From Terrihalobacillus insolitus (GTDB lineage: Bacteria; Bacillota; Bacilli; Bacillales; Amphibacillaceae), in contig NZ_JAMQKB010000018.1 of NCBI RefSeq assembly GCF_028416575.1, positions 1 to 56,889 of the forward strand: DNA of 56,889 nt. The letters are read 5' to 3'. The notes beneath the pieces are model-generated. The model saw only the letters and a list, made by a program, of their open reading frames with translations. It did not search any database and was not told the origin of the DNA. How positions within the stretch are numbered: the first letter of the stretch is position 1; every line of letters begins with the position of its first letter. Both the position numbers and the translations under genes were made by a program. Below, piece by piece: positions 16,112 to 27,686 of this stretch.

Positions 16112-16444
16112 CTAATGATGAAGGGCGTGGTTGATTGTCTGCTTCAAAACATCCATGACATGCTCATCGTCATGGGAATAAAACAAGGTAGTTCCTGCTC
16201 TACGATATTTTACTAATCGCAGATTTTTCAAAAAGCGTAATTGGTGTGAAACCGTTGACTGTCTTAAGTGCAATGTGTCTGCAATTTCATTTACAGATAA
16301 CTCTTTGTTAAATAACAAATATAAAATTCTAATTCTAGTCGGATCACTTAATGCTTTAAACGATTGGGATACAACAAACAACGTTTCGTCATCTAGCTCA
16401 CGATATTCTTCCTCATCCTTACGATCATCTTTCTGTTTATCCAT
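16112..16444 (-). CDS. czrA: ArsR/SmtB-family zinc/cobalt sensor repressor, CzrA-like
   Basis: 110 aa winged-helix repressor. The recognition region is [30 protein letters not shown]. At the C-terminal alpha-5 helix Asp93, His95, His106 and His109 repeat exactly the spacing of the CzrA Zn(II)/Co(II) site (D-x-H, ten residues, H-x-x-H). Metal binding releases the protein from its operator. A matching palindromic operator lies upstream of czcD. Between this gene and the ZIP gene, TCATATA (16456) and TATATGA (16478) flank a gap, which may be a degenerate self-operator. Confidence 0.88.
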   Translation of the reverse strand: MDKQKDDRKDEEEYRELDDETLFVVSQSFKALSDPTRIRILYLLFNKELSVNEIADTLHLRQSTVSHQLRFLKNLRLVKYRRAGTTLFYSHDDEHVMDVLKQTINHALHH

Positions 16445-16538
16445 CTACTGACACCTCATATAGTAAAAACGATCCTTTATATGAACCCGATTTTACCCAA
16501 ACCACAACAGCTTGTCAACAATCATTGCACTGTTATAA

Positions 16539-17279
16539 TTAATGAATTTGGACATAATGAACGTAGAAAAAAATAGTTAACAGCCCCATGCCAAAATATT
16601 GAACGAAGTGCTTTAAACGTAAACTTCGAAAGGACCCCATGATTAATTCAATTACACTAACATAGCATAAAGTACCGATTGATATCCCCATAAAAATAGC
16701 TCTAATTCGTATATCTTGGAATATCCCTTGTTCCCCTATGAGTAAAGCAATAAAGAAGCATAATGCCAAAAAAAGAATAAATGAAACAAAGGATAACATG
16801 GAGTAAACCACGCTTCCAGCACTGATTAAAGAAAGAAAGATGGCAAGTCCTTCAGGTATTTGATGAATGATAAATGAAAAAATCAATTCATCTGTTAGAT
16901 TATTATTAGCCGCGTTAGAAGATATTGCAATTCCAGATGGAAAATTGTGGATGGCTATTGCTATAACAAGAAAAAAAGTGCTTAAAGAAATAGCTCTCGT
17001 TTTTGATTGTTTTTCTTGTAATGAATGGGTAAAAAGATGAATTTGATGCATGAGCACAAGCCCAATTGCGATACTGATGGTTAATCCAAACCAATCAAAT
17101 GCGGCAGATGTTTCAGGTATAATTTCAAACAAAACCATCCCAAAAACGAGTGCTCCTGAATAAACATATAGCTTGCTTACTTGTTTGATGACTTTGTTCA
17201 TAATACTAGCTAATACTCCGCCGAGAAATAAACCAGTAAGTGCTAAAACACTTACTAGAATCATTTTATCCATATCCAT
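16539..17279 (-). CDS. ZIP-family metal transporter
   Basis: 246 aa from the ATG at 17279, preceded by AGGACGG; the frame extends upstream to 17393 but a 38-residue extension would be unusual. About eight membrane helices with both ZIP metal-site helices: HNFPSGIAIS and HQIPEGLAIF. The family moves Zn2+ or related cations into the cytosol, although some bacterial members run differently. It is divergent from czcD and upstream of czrA on the same strand, pointing to zinc homeostasis. The cytoplasmic loop HQIHLFTHSLQEK may hold a weak His cluster. Confidence 0.85.
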   Translation of the reverse strand: MDMDKMILVSVLALTGLFLGGVLASIMNKVIKQVSKLYVYSGALVFGMVLFEIIPETSAAFDWFGLTISIAIGLVLMHQIHLFTHSLQEKQSKTRAISLSTFFLVIAIAIHNFPSGIAISSNAANNNLTDELIFSFIIHQIPEGLAIFLSLISAGSVVYSMLSFVSFILFLALCFFIALLIGEQGIFQDIRIRAIFMGISIGTLCYVSVIELIMGSFRSLRLKHFVQYFGMGLLTIFFYVHYVQIH

Positions 17280-17443
17280 TTTTATCCGTCCTAACCGTTG
17301 ATGTTTTGTGAGAAGCTTTTTTAAAATATACATGAGTAAAAATGAAATTATGATAACTCGTCCATATTTTATATGTGAATGAGTTTGCAACATTTGGGTA
17401 TACTTTTTATGAAAATAATAAATTATTGTTTCATATTAATGTT

Positions 17444-17467
17444 ATATATGATAATATACTCATATAT
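17444..17467 (+). promoter_or_regulatory. CzrA-type operator of czcD
   Basis: ATATATGA and TCATATAT flank an 8-bp AT-rich centre, a perfect 8-bp inverted repeat ending 20 bp before the czcD start. This matches the ATATGA...TCATAT operators of CzrA/SmtB-type zinc repressors. Confidence 0.75.
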
Positions 17468-17486
17468 TGTTGTAGGAGGTGCTATA

Positions 17487-18452
17487 ATGGGACACGGACA
17501 TGATCACGGACATGATCATACACATGGAGCAAACAAACGTGTATTAATGATTGGATTTTTCATTACTACTGGTTATATGCTTGTAGAAGCAATTGGCGGA
17601 TTTTTAACGAATTCCCTTGCACTTTTATCAGATGCAGGGCATATGTTAAGTGACTCTGTATCGCTTGGTGTTGGACTGTTAGCCTTTACGTTAGGTGAAA
17701 AGGCTGCTAATTATAGTAAAACGTATGGATACAAGCGATTTGAGATTTTAGCAGCAATTTTCAACGGCGCAACACTTATAGCCATCGCGTTTTATATCTT
17801 TTATGAAGCATACAAACGTTTTACAAACCCGCCTGAAGTTGCATCAGTCGGAATGTTAATTATCGGTGTGATCGGTTTACTCGTAAACATCCTTGTCGCT
17901 TGGATGCTTTTACGCGGCGGAGACACGAAAGAGAATTTAAACATACGCGCAGCATTTTTACACGTATTAGGTGACTTGCTAGGATCAGTGGGAGCGATTG
18001 TTGCAGCATTACTTATTATGTTTTTCAACTGGGGATGGGCAGATCCACTTGCTAGTGTGATTGTTGCTATTCTTGTACTAATAAGTGGCTGGCGTGTTTC
18101 AAAGGATGCCGTTCATGTGTTAATGGAAGGTACGCCACGAAATGTAAATATAGATGATATTGTTGAAGCTTTTAAAAAAGTACCTGAGATTATTAGCATT
18201 CATGATCTTCATGTATGGAGTATTACTAGTGGGCAAAATGCTCTATCTTGCCATGCGGTTGTAAGTGATTCATTATCCGTCAAAGATGGACAAACACTTC
18301 TATCCTCTATTGAAAAAAGATTGGTGGAAAAGGGGATTGGGCACGTTACGATCCAATTGGAAACAGGCAAACATGAACACGAAGATTCGATCATGTGCCA
18401 AGGAAGTGATTCCTCACATGATCACGACCATGATCACCAGCACGACCATTAA
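17487..18452 (+). CDS. czcD: Cation diffusion facilitator, CzcD-like zinc exporter
   Basis: 321 aa from the ATG after TAGGAGGTGCTATA; the longer frame from 17379 would cross the operator. His-rich N-terminus (GHGHDHGHDHTHG), six membrane helices with the CDF signature (LALLSDAGHMLSDS: HxxxD, and HVLGDLLGSVGAI), a cytoplasmic C-terminal domain, and a His/Asp-rich tail. Exports Zn2+, Co2+ or Cd2+ in exchange for protons or K+. Repression by the CzrA-like protein is likely from the operator upstream. Confidence 0.92.
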   Translation: MGHGHDHGHDHTHGANKRVLMIGFFITTGYMLVEAIGGFLTNSLALLSDAGHMLSDSVSLGVGLLAFTLGEKAANYSKTYGYKRFEILAAIFNGATLIAIAFYIFYEAYKRFTNPPEVASVGMLIIGVIGLLVNILVAWMLLRGGDTKENLNIRAAFLHVLGDLLGSVGAIVAALLIMFFNWGWADPLASVIVAILVLISGWRVSKDAVHVLMEGTPRNVNIDDIVEAFKKVPEIISIHDLHVWSITSGQNALSCHAVVSDSLSVKDGQTLLSSIEKRLVEKGIGHVTIQLETGKHEHEDSIMCQGSDSSHDHDHDHQHDH

Positions 18453-18471
18453 TAGACGGTAGTGACCGATG

Positions 18472-18507
18472 TAAAAGCTGATTCCTTAAAAGGAATCAGC
18501 TTTTTAT
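18472..18507 (+). terminator. Terminator of czcD
   Basis: AAAGCTGATTCCTT and AAGGAATCAGCTTT form a long stem with a very short loop, followed by a T run. Confidence 0.85.
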
Positions 18508-18578
18508 TCAAGCAATCCGTACACCGGGCTTAAAAAACTGTGTTTCATTGACTTCACGTGTTAAATCGCTTAAGCTAA

Positions 18579-20237
<1,659 letters not shown>

Positions 20238-20248
20238 CAACATTATCG

Positions 20249-20298
20249 GGCTTGGATGGTGGTAATGAATAATCACTGTTTAAGCCTTTTTTCTTATC
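20249..20298 (+). terminator. Weak terminator after ykpA
   Basis: GGGCTT and AAGCC flank a long loop and are followed by TTTTTTC. The stem is short, so this is a tentative call. Confidence 0.4.
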
Positions 20299-20336
20299 TG
20301 TGAGGAAATAATTATTACCGCTCCATCCAAAACATA

Positions 20337-20376
20337 GATAGGGATAGCCCTTCTATATAAGCAGGCTATCCCTATC
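20337..20376 (-). terminator. Hairpin at the end of the trp operon
   Basis: GATAGGGATAGCC and GGCTATCCCTATC make a perfect 13-bp stem with a 14-nt loop just past the trpA stop. The minus-strand side is followed by only a short T-rich stretch, so termination efficiency is uncertain. Confidence 0.65.
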
Positions 20377-20379
20377 TCA

Positions 20380-21168
20380 TTATACACTCTTCATTTTCCT
20401 TGCCGAGCCAACTAGCTCGCGAATGGTCTCCTTGTCATTGTTATGGAGCAAATCCACAATCCTACTACCAACTACAACCCCGTCACAATATTGACTAAGC
20501 TCTTTCACATGCTCTGGCGTGGATACACCAAAACCTGCCAATACTGGAGCTTCACAAATTTGCTTTAGTTCCTGTAAATGTGTTGCTAGATTTTGTTTGA
20601 ACTCACTTCTTGCTCCTGTTGTTCCGGTAACGGTCACCGCATATAAGAAACCTTCTGTTCGTTTTGCGATTTCTACTAGCCTTTCCTTCGTACTTGTTAA
20701 AGCCGCTAGTCGGATAAGCGCAATGTCATGTGCTTTTATTTCCTCGGTAATGATTGTCTCCTCTTCCAATGGTAAGTCCGGAATGATTAAACCATCAACA
20801 CCCGCTTCATCACACTCTTTCGCAAAGTCTTTAACTCCAACAGCATAGATCGGATTCATATAAGTCATAAGTACCACTGGAATCGTGCGCTTCTCTTTTA
20901 TTCGTTTCAACTCATCTAACACTGCACGCAAGCTAACCCCATGTTCAAGTGCACGTAATCCAGCTGCCTGGATGGTTGGACCATCTGCAACAGGATCAGA
21001 AAATGGAATACCAAGCTCAACAACGGTTGCACCACTTTCCTCTAAAAACTGTAGGCGATTCTCAAGTTGATCTAGCCCACCATCACCTGCCATTATATAC
21101 GGGACGAACGCTTTATCACCATCTTCTAGAACTTTTGCAAAAGCTTGATCTAACCTTTGTTTACCCAT
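20380..21168 (-). CDS. trpA: Tryptophan synthase alpha subunit
   Basis: 262 aa TIM barrel. Cleaves indole-3-glycerol phosphate to indole and glyceraldehyde 3-phosphate and channels indole to TrpB. Catalytic Glu is in [18 protein letters not shown], and Asp in [11 protein letters not shown]; the phosphate site [10 protein letters not shown] is present. The ATG follows GGAGGTG and overlaps the trpB end by 8 nt; an upstream frame to 21189 lies inside trpB. Last gene of the operon. Confidence 0.95.
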   Translation of the reverse strand: MGKQRLDQAFAKVLEDGDKAFVPYIMAGDGGLDQLENRLQFLEESGATVVELGIPFSDPVADGPTIQAAGLRALEHGVSLRAVLDELKRIKEKRTIPVVLMTYMNPIYAVGVKDFAKECDEAGVDGLIIPDLPLEEETIITEEIKAHDIALIRLAALTSTKERLVEIAKRTEGFLYAVTVTGTTGARSEFKQNLATHLQELKQICEAPVLAGFGVSTPEHVKELSQYCDGVVVGSRIVDLLHNNDKETIRELVGSARKMKSV

Positions 21169-22366
21169 TTGCCTCACCTCCAAGGGCATCTCTTACCGTT
21201 TCAACATCTTTGTCTCCACGCCCAGATAAGCAGACGACCATTGTGTCATCTTGCTTCATCACTTTAGCTAGCTTCACGCTATAGGCGATTGCATGTGCAC
21301 TCTCTAATGCAGGTAAGATTCCTTCCGTTTTGCACAACAGCTGTAAAGCGTCCAGTGCTTCCTTATCTGTAATCGAGTCATACGTCACACGATCCATTTC
21401 CTTTAAAAAGCTATGCTCAGGACCAACTCCTGGATAATCTAGTCCAGCAGAAATTGAGTGCGCTTCTTGAATTTGTCCATTTTCATCCTGGAGCAAATAC
21501 GTCATTGTTCCGTGCAGAATTCCAGACTGTCCATCTGTTAACGTTGCAGCGTGTTTTCCGGTTTCGAGCCCAGATCCACCTGCCTCCACTCCATATAGCT
21601 TCACTTCTTTATCTTCTACAAATGGATAAAACATTCCCATTGCATTACTTCCACCACCAATACAAGCTACTACCGCCTCTGGTAGTCTCCCAACTTGTGC
21701 AAGAATTTGCTGTTTCGTTTCCGATCCAATGACACTTTGAAAATCACGAACGATTTGTGGGAAAGGATGTGGACCGACAACAGAACCGATAATGTAGTGC
21801 GTATCTTCTACATTGCTTACCCAATAGCGCAATGCTTCATTAACCGCATCTTTTAAAGTTCCACTACCTTGATCAACACTTTCTACTCGTGCACCTAACA
21901 GCTCCATCCGGAATACATTTAACTTTTGGCGACGAATGTCCTCCTTCCCCATGAAGATTACGCAATCTAAACCTAGTAATGCACAAACCGTAGCAGTAGC
22001 GACCCCGTGCTGACCTGCACCCGTTTCGGCAACTACCTTTTTCTTACCCATTCTCACTGTTAATAGTGCCTGACCGATGGCATTGTTAATTTTGTGTGCA
22101 CCTGTATGGTTTAAATCTTCTCTTTTTAAATAAATTTTGGGACCGCCTAGCTGCTTTGACAAATGCTCCGCATAATAAAGTGGCGTTTCTCTCCCAATAT
22201 ATTGCTTAAAATAATAATCCAATTCCTTTGTAAAGTCTGGATCTTTGATGGCAGTTTCATATGCCTTTTCCAGCTCTAAAACTGCAGGCATGAGTGTTTC
22301 TGGTACAAATCTCCCCCCAAAAGAGCCAAAATGGCCTTGTTGGTCAGGATGTGTGTAGCTTGTCAT
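21161..22366 (-). CDS. trpB: Tryptophan synthase beta subunit
   Basis: 401 aa PLP enzyme that joins indole with serine. The PLP lysine is in [18 protein letters not shown], the phosphate-binding loop is [10 protein letters not shown], and the N-terminal [15 protein letters not shown] is typical. The start overlaps the 3' end of trpF by about 23 nt; ATG at 22366 is chosen, a GTG nine bases upstream is possible. Confidence 0.95.
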   Translation of the reverse strand: MTSYTHPDQQGHFGSFGGRFVPETLMPAVLELEKAYETAIKDPDFTKELDYYFKQYIGRETPLYYAEHLSKQLGGPKIYLKREDLNHTGAHKINNAIGQALLTVRMGKKKVVAETGAGQHGVATATVCALLGLDCVIFMGKEDIRRQKLNVFRMELLGARVESVDQGSGTLKDAVNEALRYWVSNVEDTHYIIGSVVGPHPFPQIVRDFQSVIGSETKQQILAQVGRLPEAVVACIGGGSNAMGMFYPFVEDKEVKLYGVEAGGSGLETGKHAATLTDGQSGILHGTMTYLLQDENGQIQEAHSISAGLDYPGVGPEHSFLKEMDRVTYDSITDKEALDALQLLCKTEGILPALESAHAIAYSVKLAKVMKQDDTMVVCLSGRGDKDVETVRDALGGEANG

Positions 22367-22997
22367 TATGATCACGATCCTTTTCGATAGTGGTTGCTTT
22401 CTTTGCCTCTCTAATAAAGGCGGTAATTTTATTTAAATCCTTTTCTCCATCTGTCTCGACACCGCTTGAAACATCTACCCCTTGTGGATTAGCTTCTGCG
22501 ATTGCTTGGGATACATTTTCACTCGATAGTCCACCAGCTAGGATTACCTTTCCTTTTACATTTGATAAGTGCTTCGTTAAACTCCAGTCAAATGCCGTTC
22601 CATTTCCGCCACGATATTTACCAGATGGGCTATCGAGTAGAAAGTAGGTACACTTATAATCGCGAATTGCATAAAAATCTTCTTTTGATTGAATCGAAAA
22701 TGCCTTGATGACAGGATAAGGAACAGCATCACAAAATTCTGGTGTTTCATCGCCATGCAGTTGAACATAGTCCAGTCCAACAGTTGCTGCGATGTCCTTT
22801 ATCGAGTCGAGCGGTTCATTCACAAATACTCCAACTTTTTTTACGTGACCTGGGATAATCTGTGCAATTTCTTTCGCTTGTTCCTTCGTTATTCGCCTTT
22901 TACTTTTGGCAAAAACGAACCCGATCAAATCAGCACCATTTTGAACTGCATGTTGAGCTGCTTCGATTGTCTTAATCCCGCATATTTTGACTTGCAT
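22344..22997 (-). CDS. trpF: Phosphoribosylanthranilate isomerase
   Basis: 217 aa TIM barrel ([51 protein letters not shown]). Converts PRA to CdRP. The catalytic Cys is in KICGI. Starts 13 nt after trpC and its 3' end overlaps trpB. It is a separate gene, not fused to trpC. Confidence 0.94.
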   Translation of the reverse strand: MQVKICGIKTIEAAQHAVQNGADLIGFVFAKSKRRITKEQAKEIAQIIPGHVKKVGVFVNEPLDSIKDIAATVGLDYVQLHGDETPEFCDAVPYPVIKAFSIQSKEDFYAIRDYKCTYFLLDSPSGKYRGGNGTAFDWSLTKHLSNVKGKVILAGGLSSENVSQAIAEANPQGVDVSSGVETDGEKDLNKITAFIREAKKATTIEKDRDHNDKLHTS

Positions 22998-23010
22998 GTA
23001 CCATTACCCC

Positions 23011-23781
23011 CTACAGATTTACCCTTAAAGCATCAAAGGTATGTTGAAGATTTTCAGAACGCATCATAGTTTCCCCAACTAAAATACCTTTTACGCCGTT
23101 CTGTTTTACTCGCGCTACATCCTCCGTTGAACGAAATCCACTCTCACTTATTAACAATGTTTCATTACTGTTTACACTGCCAGCAAGTCGCTCGGTTATG
23201 GCTAAGTCAACCTCAAATGTCTTTAAATTTCGGTTGTTGATCCCAATAATAGTAGCACCTGTTTCTTGTGCCAGTTCCAGCTCTTGTTCATTATGCACTT
23301 CCACTAAAACCTCAAGGTCTAACCCTCTGGCATAGGTGAACAAAGCTTGGAGACGCTCTTTGGATAATGCTGCAACAATTAACAAAATGACATTTGCTCC
23401 ATATTGCTTGGCACGGTTAATTTGAATCTCATCGATAATAAAATCTTTACACAGGATGGGGAGATTCACCTCTTCCCTAACAGCTCGTAAATCTTCCATT
23501 GTTCCTTTAAAAAAGGGTTCATCTGTCAACACGGAAATTGCTCCAGCACCTGAAGTTTCATAGTCTTTCGCTTGGTTGCGCGGATCTACGTTTTGATTAA
23601 TGATTCCTCTAGAAGGTGAGGATCGTTTTATTTCCGCAATAATATTCATCCGATCCGACTGCTGAAACCGATCAAATAACGATCGTTTTTGATATGGAAC
23701 AGTTGAATCTACCGTAAACGTAGCTTTTAGATGACGTACTTCTTTTTCTTTTTCTTGCAAAATCTGATCTAATATTGTCAT
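23011..23781 (-). CDS. trpC: Indole-3-glycerol-phosphate synthase
   Basis: 256 aa TIM barrel with the family segments IAEIKRSSPSRG, ISVLTDEPFFKGT, LCKDFIIDEIQI, GINNRNLKTFEVD and LISESGF. Converts CdRP to indole-3-glycerol phosphate. Follows trpD by 2 nt. Confidence 0.95.
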   Translation of the reverse strand: MTILDQILQEKEKEVRHLKATFTVDSTVPYQKRSLFDRFQQSDRMNIIAEIKRSSPSRGIINQNVDPRNQAKDYETSGAGAISVLTDEPFFKGTMEDLRAVREEVNLPILCKDFIIDEIQINRAKQYGANVILLIVAALSKERLQALFTYARGLDLEVLVEVHNEQELELAQETGATIIGINNRNLKTFEVDLAITERLAGSVNSNETLLISESGFRSTEDVARVKQNGVKGILVGETMMRSENLQHTFDALRVNL

Positions 23782-23783
23782 TC

Positions 23784-24806
23784 TTACACCGCCTTGTGCG
23801 CTTTTTTACTGTAATTTACTAGGTATTCTAGCTTCGCCAAAGCAGCCCCTGAATCAATACTTTCCTTTGCAACTGCCACACCGTCTTGAACCGTTTCTGC
23901 CGTTCCACTAGCAAAAATAGCTAGACCTGCGTTTAGCAAAACGGTATCTCGATGTGCTCCCTTTTCCCCTTTTAAAACGTTATATAAAATGGCGGCATTT
24001 TCTTGCGCGTCTCCACCTTTAATGATTTCATTGTCGTAAACTGGTAACCCGACTTCTTCTGGTGTTAGTGTGAATCGAACAAGTTCACCACGTTCTAATA
24101 AGGTAACATGATTTTCGCCTGCAAGGGAAGCCTCATCCATGGAACCAGCACCATTGATTACAATTGCTCTTTTTCTACCTAAACGATGGAGTACATTTGC
24201 CATCATGTCTAACATATCACGGCGGTAAATCCCCAATAACTGGGTATCTAGCTCCATCGGATTCGTAAGTGGCCCGATCAAGTTAAATATGGTGGGAATT
24301 CTCAGCTCACGTCGAACACTCATGATTTTTTTTAATGCTGGATGTACATGTGGCGCAAACAGAAAAGCAATGCCGTTATCCTCTAACAGTTCATTCATTT
24401 GTTCCCCATTAAATTGGAGGGAAACCCCTAAATGTTCCAATACGTCGGCACTACCAGTTTTACTAGAAATGCTACGGTTTCCGTGCTTTGCGATTTTGAT
24501 TCCAGCCCCAGCAATAACAAAGGCTGAGGTAGTACTCACATTAAAGCTTTGCGAGCCATCCCCACCGGTACCACAGTTGTCCATCACATGATCCAATTTA
24601 TGTGGGACGGTTAGCGATTTTTCTCTAATTATGTTTACAAGTCCTGTGATTTCATCTGCACTTTCACCCTTCGCACGTAATGCTGTTAGAAATGCACCAA
24701 TCTCTGCATGTGACGTTTCCTCGGCAAACAACTGCCTCGTTGCATCATGCATCTCCTCTAAGGTTAATGATTGTTGATTTACTAATTTATTCAAAAAATC
24801 TTTCAT
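23784..24806 (-). CDS. trpD: Anthranilate phosphoribosyltransferase
   Basis: 340 aa. The PRPP-binding signature DNCGTGGDGSQSFNVST and KHGNRSISSKTGSADVLE are intact. Transfers phosphoribose from PRPP to anthranilate. It starts 30 nt after trpG. Confidence 0.95.
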   Translation of the reverse strand: MKDFLNKLVNQQSLTLEEMHDATRQLFAEETSHAEIGAFLTALRAKGESADEITGLVNIIREKSLTVPHKLDHVMDNCGTGGDGSQSFNVSTTSAFVIAGAGIKIAKHGNRSISSKTGSADVLEHLGVSLQFNGEQMNELLEDNGIAFLFAPHVHPALKKIMSVRRELRIPTIFNLIGPLTNPMELDTQLLGIYRRDMLDMMANVLHRLGRKRAIVINGAGSMDEASLAGENHVTLLERGELVRFTLTPEEVGLPVYDNEIIKGGDAQENAAILYNVLKGEKGAHRDTVLLNAGLAIFASGTAETVQDGVAVAKESIDSGAALAKLEYLVNYSKKAHKAV

Positions 24807-24836
24807 TTTACAAGCTCCTCTCTCCTATTTTTTAAC

Positions 24837-25427
24837 TTAATGTACGATTGTAGCTTCCTTAACAAAGGTAAAGTAGTTTTGCAGGATTTGTTTCCCAACC
24901 TTTGTTCCGATTGACTCCGGATGAAACTGAAGGCCATAAATCGGTAATTGCTTATGTTTCACCGCCATAATTTCATCGTCCTCCTCTGAGGTTGCCAGAA
25001 TTTCTAGCTCAGATGGAATCGTTTCTTTTTCTATTACTAATGAGTGATACCGCATGACTTCTAATGGATGATCAAGTCGTTTGAAAATTTGATTGTCATT
25101 ATATTTTAGCTTTGATGTTTTCCCGTGCTTAATCATTTTCGCTTGTATAATGTTGCCGCCGAATGCTGCTCCAATTGCTTGATGGCCCAAGCAAATACCT
25201 AAAATCGGAAGGGTGTCGCCTAATTTTTGTACAACTTCTATACAAATTCCCGCTTCATCCGGTGTTCCAGGTCCTGGGGAAAGAATAATTACTTCAGGTC
25301 TACGTTCTTTTATTTCATTTACGGTTATTTCATCATTACGGACAACTTGCACTTCCTTACCAAGTTCCGAAATGTATTGAAAGAGATTATAGGTAAACGA
25401 ATCATAATTATCAATCAATAAAATCAT
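24837..25427 (-). CDS. trpG: Anthranilate synthase glutamine amidotransferase component
   Basis: 196 aa class I amidotransferase that supplies ammonia to TrpE. The nucleophile Cys is in PILGICLGHQAIG and the His/Glu pair in GLQFHPESI. The start is the ATG of MILLIDNYDSFTYN, preceded by TTGGAGGTGGAAGCAA; an upstream extension to 25535 runs inside trpE and is not real. The gene overlaps the trpE end by 17 nt. In some Bacillus species one such subunit also serves folate synthesis; here it lies in the trp operon. Confidence 0.94.
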   Translation of the reverse strand: MILLIDNYDSFTYNLFQYISELGKEVQVVRNDEITVNEIKERRPEVIILSPGPGTPDEAGICIEVVQKLGDTLPILGICLGHQAIGAAFGGNIIQAKMIKHGKTSKLKYNDNQIFKRLDHPLEVMRYHSLVIEKETIPSELEILATSEEDDEIMAVKHKQLPIYGLQFHPESIGTKVGKQILQNYFTFVKEATIVH

Positions 25428-26823
25428 TTGCTTCCACCTCCAAGAGTGATTTGGCTTTATTAAGGGTTTCTTCGTATTCCTTTTCTGGGTCTGAGTCATA
25501 CACAATTCCTGCACCGGCTTGCACATATGCTTCATTATTTTTAATAACTAACGTGCGAATGGCTAATGCAAAATCAAGATCCCCGTTGAAGTTAATATAA
25601 CCGACAGATCCAGCATATACGCCACGTCTTTGTTTTTCTAACTCATTAATGATTTGCATTGCTCGTATTTTTGGTGCACCTGAAACTGTTCCTGCCGGCA
25701 AGGTTGAAATCAGTGCATCCAATGGACTGTGTGTTTTGTCGAGTGTGCCTTGGACTTCTGACACAATGTGCATAACATGTTGATAACGTTCAATCGTCAT
25801 ATATTTTGGTATGGTAATCGACCCTATTTCACAAACTCTACCAAGGTCATTCCTACTAAGATCGACTAACATCTTGTGTTCTGCAAGTTCTTTTTCATCT
25901 AATAGTAATTCTTCTGCTAAAGCATCATCTTCTTCTTTTGTTTTTCCTCGTCGTCTTGTACCAGCAATTGGGTTCGTGATGATTTGATCCCCTTGTGTTT
26001 TAATTAAACTTTCTGGAGAGGCACCCAATACCGTATAATCATCGAAGTCGATATAAAACATATATGGTGAAGGGTTTGACCTTCGTAAGCTACGGTAAAA
26101 GGTAAATGGATCCGATTCAAAGGTTGCTTTCATTCGTTGCGATAGAACGACTTGAAAAATATCCCCTGCGATAATCCGCTGTTTTGCTTGATCTACCATT
26201 TTTAAAAAAGCTTCTTTTTTTACCATTGGTTTGAATGCCGCTCTATCTGATCGTTGAGACGTAGCCTGTTTGTCTTGCACTATTTCTGATTGTATTTGTG
26301 TGATCCGTTCCTCTAATTGATCCTCAGACCTTTTTCCATCTACATTTATTGCTACAATCGATACCGTTTGTTTGACGTGATCAAAAATAATCACATCCTG
26401 GTAAAACATAAGATGGACATCCGGCATCCCTACTTGATCATCTGGTTCTTCTCCAATTGCTTCGTAAGCCCGAATGCTATCGTAGCCAATGTAGCCAATT
26501 GCACCACCATAAAAGGCAAATGGAAGCTGCAAATCAATTTGTGGAATGTGCCTTTTCACGATATCAAGAGGCCTACCTTGTTCTACTTCCTCCCTATTTT
26601 CTTTCGTATACATACACGTTGTCGTTGTGCCACGTCCTACGATCTCTTTGTACGGATTCGCACCAATAAAAGAATATCTTCCTTTTTCAGACAGCTTTGC
26701 AGAGCTCTCTAGTAAAAACTTTTTCGTACCCTTCAGTCGATTAAATACTGCTATTGGGGTTAACGTGTCCCCGACAATATCCCTTGTTTTATACGAAATA
26801 GCTTGTGTTCCTGTCGTTCCCAT
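25411..26823 (-). CDS. trpE: Anthranilate synthase component I
   Basis: 470 aa, chorismate-using enzyme of the first committed step to tryptophan. N-terminal regulatory part (LLESSAKLSEKGRYSFIGANP, the Ser-containing tryptophan feedback motif LLES) and a C-terminal chorismate-binding domain (IAGDIFQVVLSQRMKA, GTRRRGKTKEEDDAL, LVDLSRNDLGRV, LPAGTVSGAPKIRAM, QAGAGIVYDSDPEKEY). Start follows AAGGAG by 9 nt. First gene of trpEGDCFBA, behind two T-boxes and a MITE copy. Confidence 0.95.
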   Translation of the reverse strand: MGTTGTQAISYKTRDIVGDTLTPIAVFNRLKGTKKFLLESSAKLSEKGRYSFIGANPYKEIVGRGTTTTCMYTKENREEVEQGRPLDIVKRHIPQIDLQLPFAFYGGAIGYIGYDSIRAYEAIGEEPDDQVGMPDVHLMFYQDVIIFDHVKQTVSIVAINVDGKRSEDQLEERITQIQSEIVQDKQATSQRSDRAAFKPMVKKEAFLKMVDQAKQRIIAGDIFQVVLSQRMKATFESDPFTFYRSLRRSNPSPYMFYIDFDDYTVLGASPESLIKTQGDQIITNPIAGTRRRGKTKEEDDALAEELLLDEKELAEHKMLVDLSRNDLGRVCEIGSITIPKYMTIERYQHVMHIVSEVQGTLDKTHSPLDALISTLPAGTVSGAPKIRAMQIINELEKQRRGVYAGSVGYINFNGDLDFALAIRTLVIKNNEAYVQAGAGIVYDSDPEKEYEETLNKAKSLLEVEANDFID

Positions 26824-26863
26824 GACCCATGTCTCCTTTTTAAATAGTATTTATTTTAGTGCG

Positions 26864-27007
26864 TGTTCAAAAAGTCGACAAATTAGAAGCAAGCAGGTCG
26901 AGGCGGCGTAGTTTTGAGGAGCGCAGTGTAGACATAGCCTACATGAGCACCGGAAAAACAAGCCAACGAAGAGATGCGCAGCTTATCATTTGATGAATTT
27001 TTGAACA
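26864..27007. repeat. MITE-like repeat, copy B, inside the trp leader
   Basis: 144 bp with TGTTCAAAAAGTC at one end and a slightly decayed GAATTTTTGAACA at the other. It shares its interior with copies A and D in inverted or direct orientation. It sits between the second T-box terminator and trpE, so it is part of the trp mRNA leader. Confidence 0.85.
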
Positions 27008-27063
27008 TCCTTTTTTTACGATTATTTATTTGTAACGACGCTCTATGATTGTGTAACGACAAC

Positions 27064-27370
27064 GAAAAAAGTCCCCTATACACAAACTAGGTTTGTGTAT
27101 AGGGGACGGTTCTACCGCGGTGCCACCACTATTGAAGGACAACGGATCCTTCCACTTATCGGGTTTGACAAGGTTTTGGATGCATTTGCTTAAGTCATTC
27201 TGTCATCACCTTGTACCCTATCCCTGTAACGGAAGAACCCCGTGTATCCCTACGATCGTGTTCAGGATACCTCTCTTAAGTCCATTCTGCTAACGTTCGT
27301 ACCGGTATTCCAGCGCCACCGGCTCTCTGTAACGAATTGGTAAGCATACTACTCTTAATCATTGATTTGA
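27064..27370 (-). promoter_or_regulatory. Tryptophan T-box riboswitch, downstream copy
   Basis: Minus-strand leader with a stem I region (AGAGTAGTATGC...AGAGAGCCGGTGG), a specifier loop reading CAGAA-UGG-AC (UGG = Trp, 27284-27282), T-box motif GGTGGCACCGCGG (27127-27115), and a strong terminator: a 17-bp stem GTCCCCTATACACAAAC with its complement (27071-27107), followed by six T. Uncharged tRNA-Trp should stabilise the antiterminator and allow trp transcription. Confidence 0.88.
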
Positions 27371-27390
27371 ATTGGTTATGTTTTGACAAT

Positions 27391-27680
27391 AAAAAAAGCC
27401 TCCCTATCCAAAAGGACGAGGAAACCCGTGGTACCACCTTATTAGCTGCACAACAGCCACTTTAACGAAACGAAGATAAATATTGATTCTTCGTTTCTGC
27501 CTCGTGTAACGATGAGACAATTCGCCAAAGCCTACTGTTTCATAAGTTCGGTTTGGAAGCTCCGAAGCCCATTCACTTAACTACACACACTGGTTCACAC
27601 CACCCACCAGCTCTCTTTAGAGGTAATATAAGCTACTCTTCTTCATCAACGCTTATAAATTATCCGTAATTTCTAATGTT
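27391..27680 (-). promoter_or_regulatory. Tryptophan T-box riboswitch, upstream copy
   Basis: Stem I sequence GATGAAGAAGAGTA...AGAGAGCTGGTGGGTGG, specifier loop GTGAA-UGG-GC (UGG = Trp, 27571-27569), T-box motif GGTGGTACCACGGG (27438-27425), and a terminator hairpin CCTCGTCC-TTTT-GGATAGGGAGG followed by seven T (27422-27391). Same specificity as the downstream copy, so the two act in series. Confidence 0.88.
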
Positions 27681-27686
27681 GTTCTT

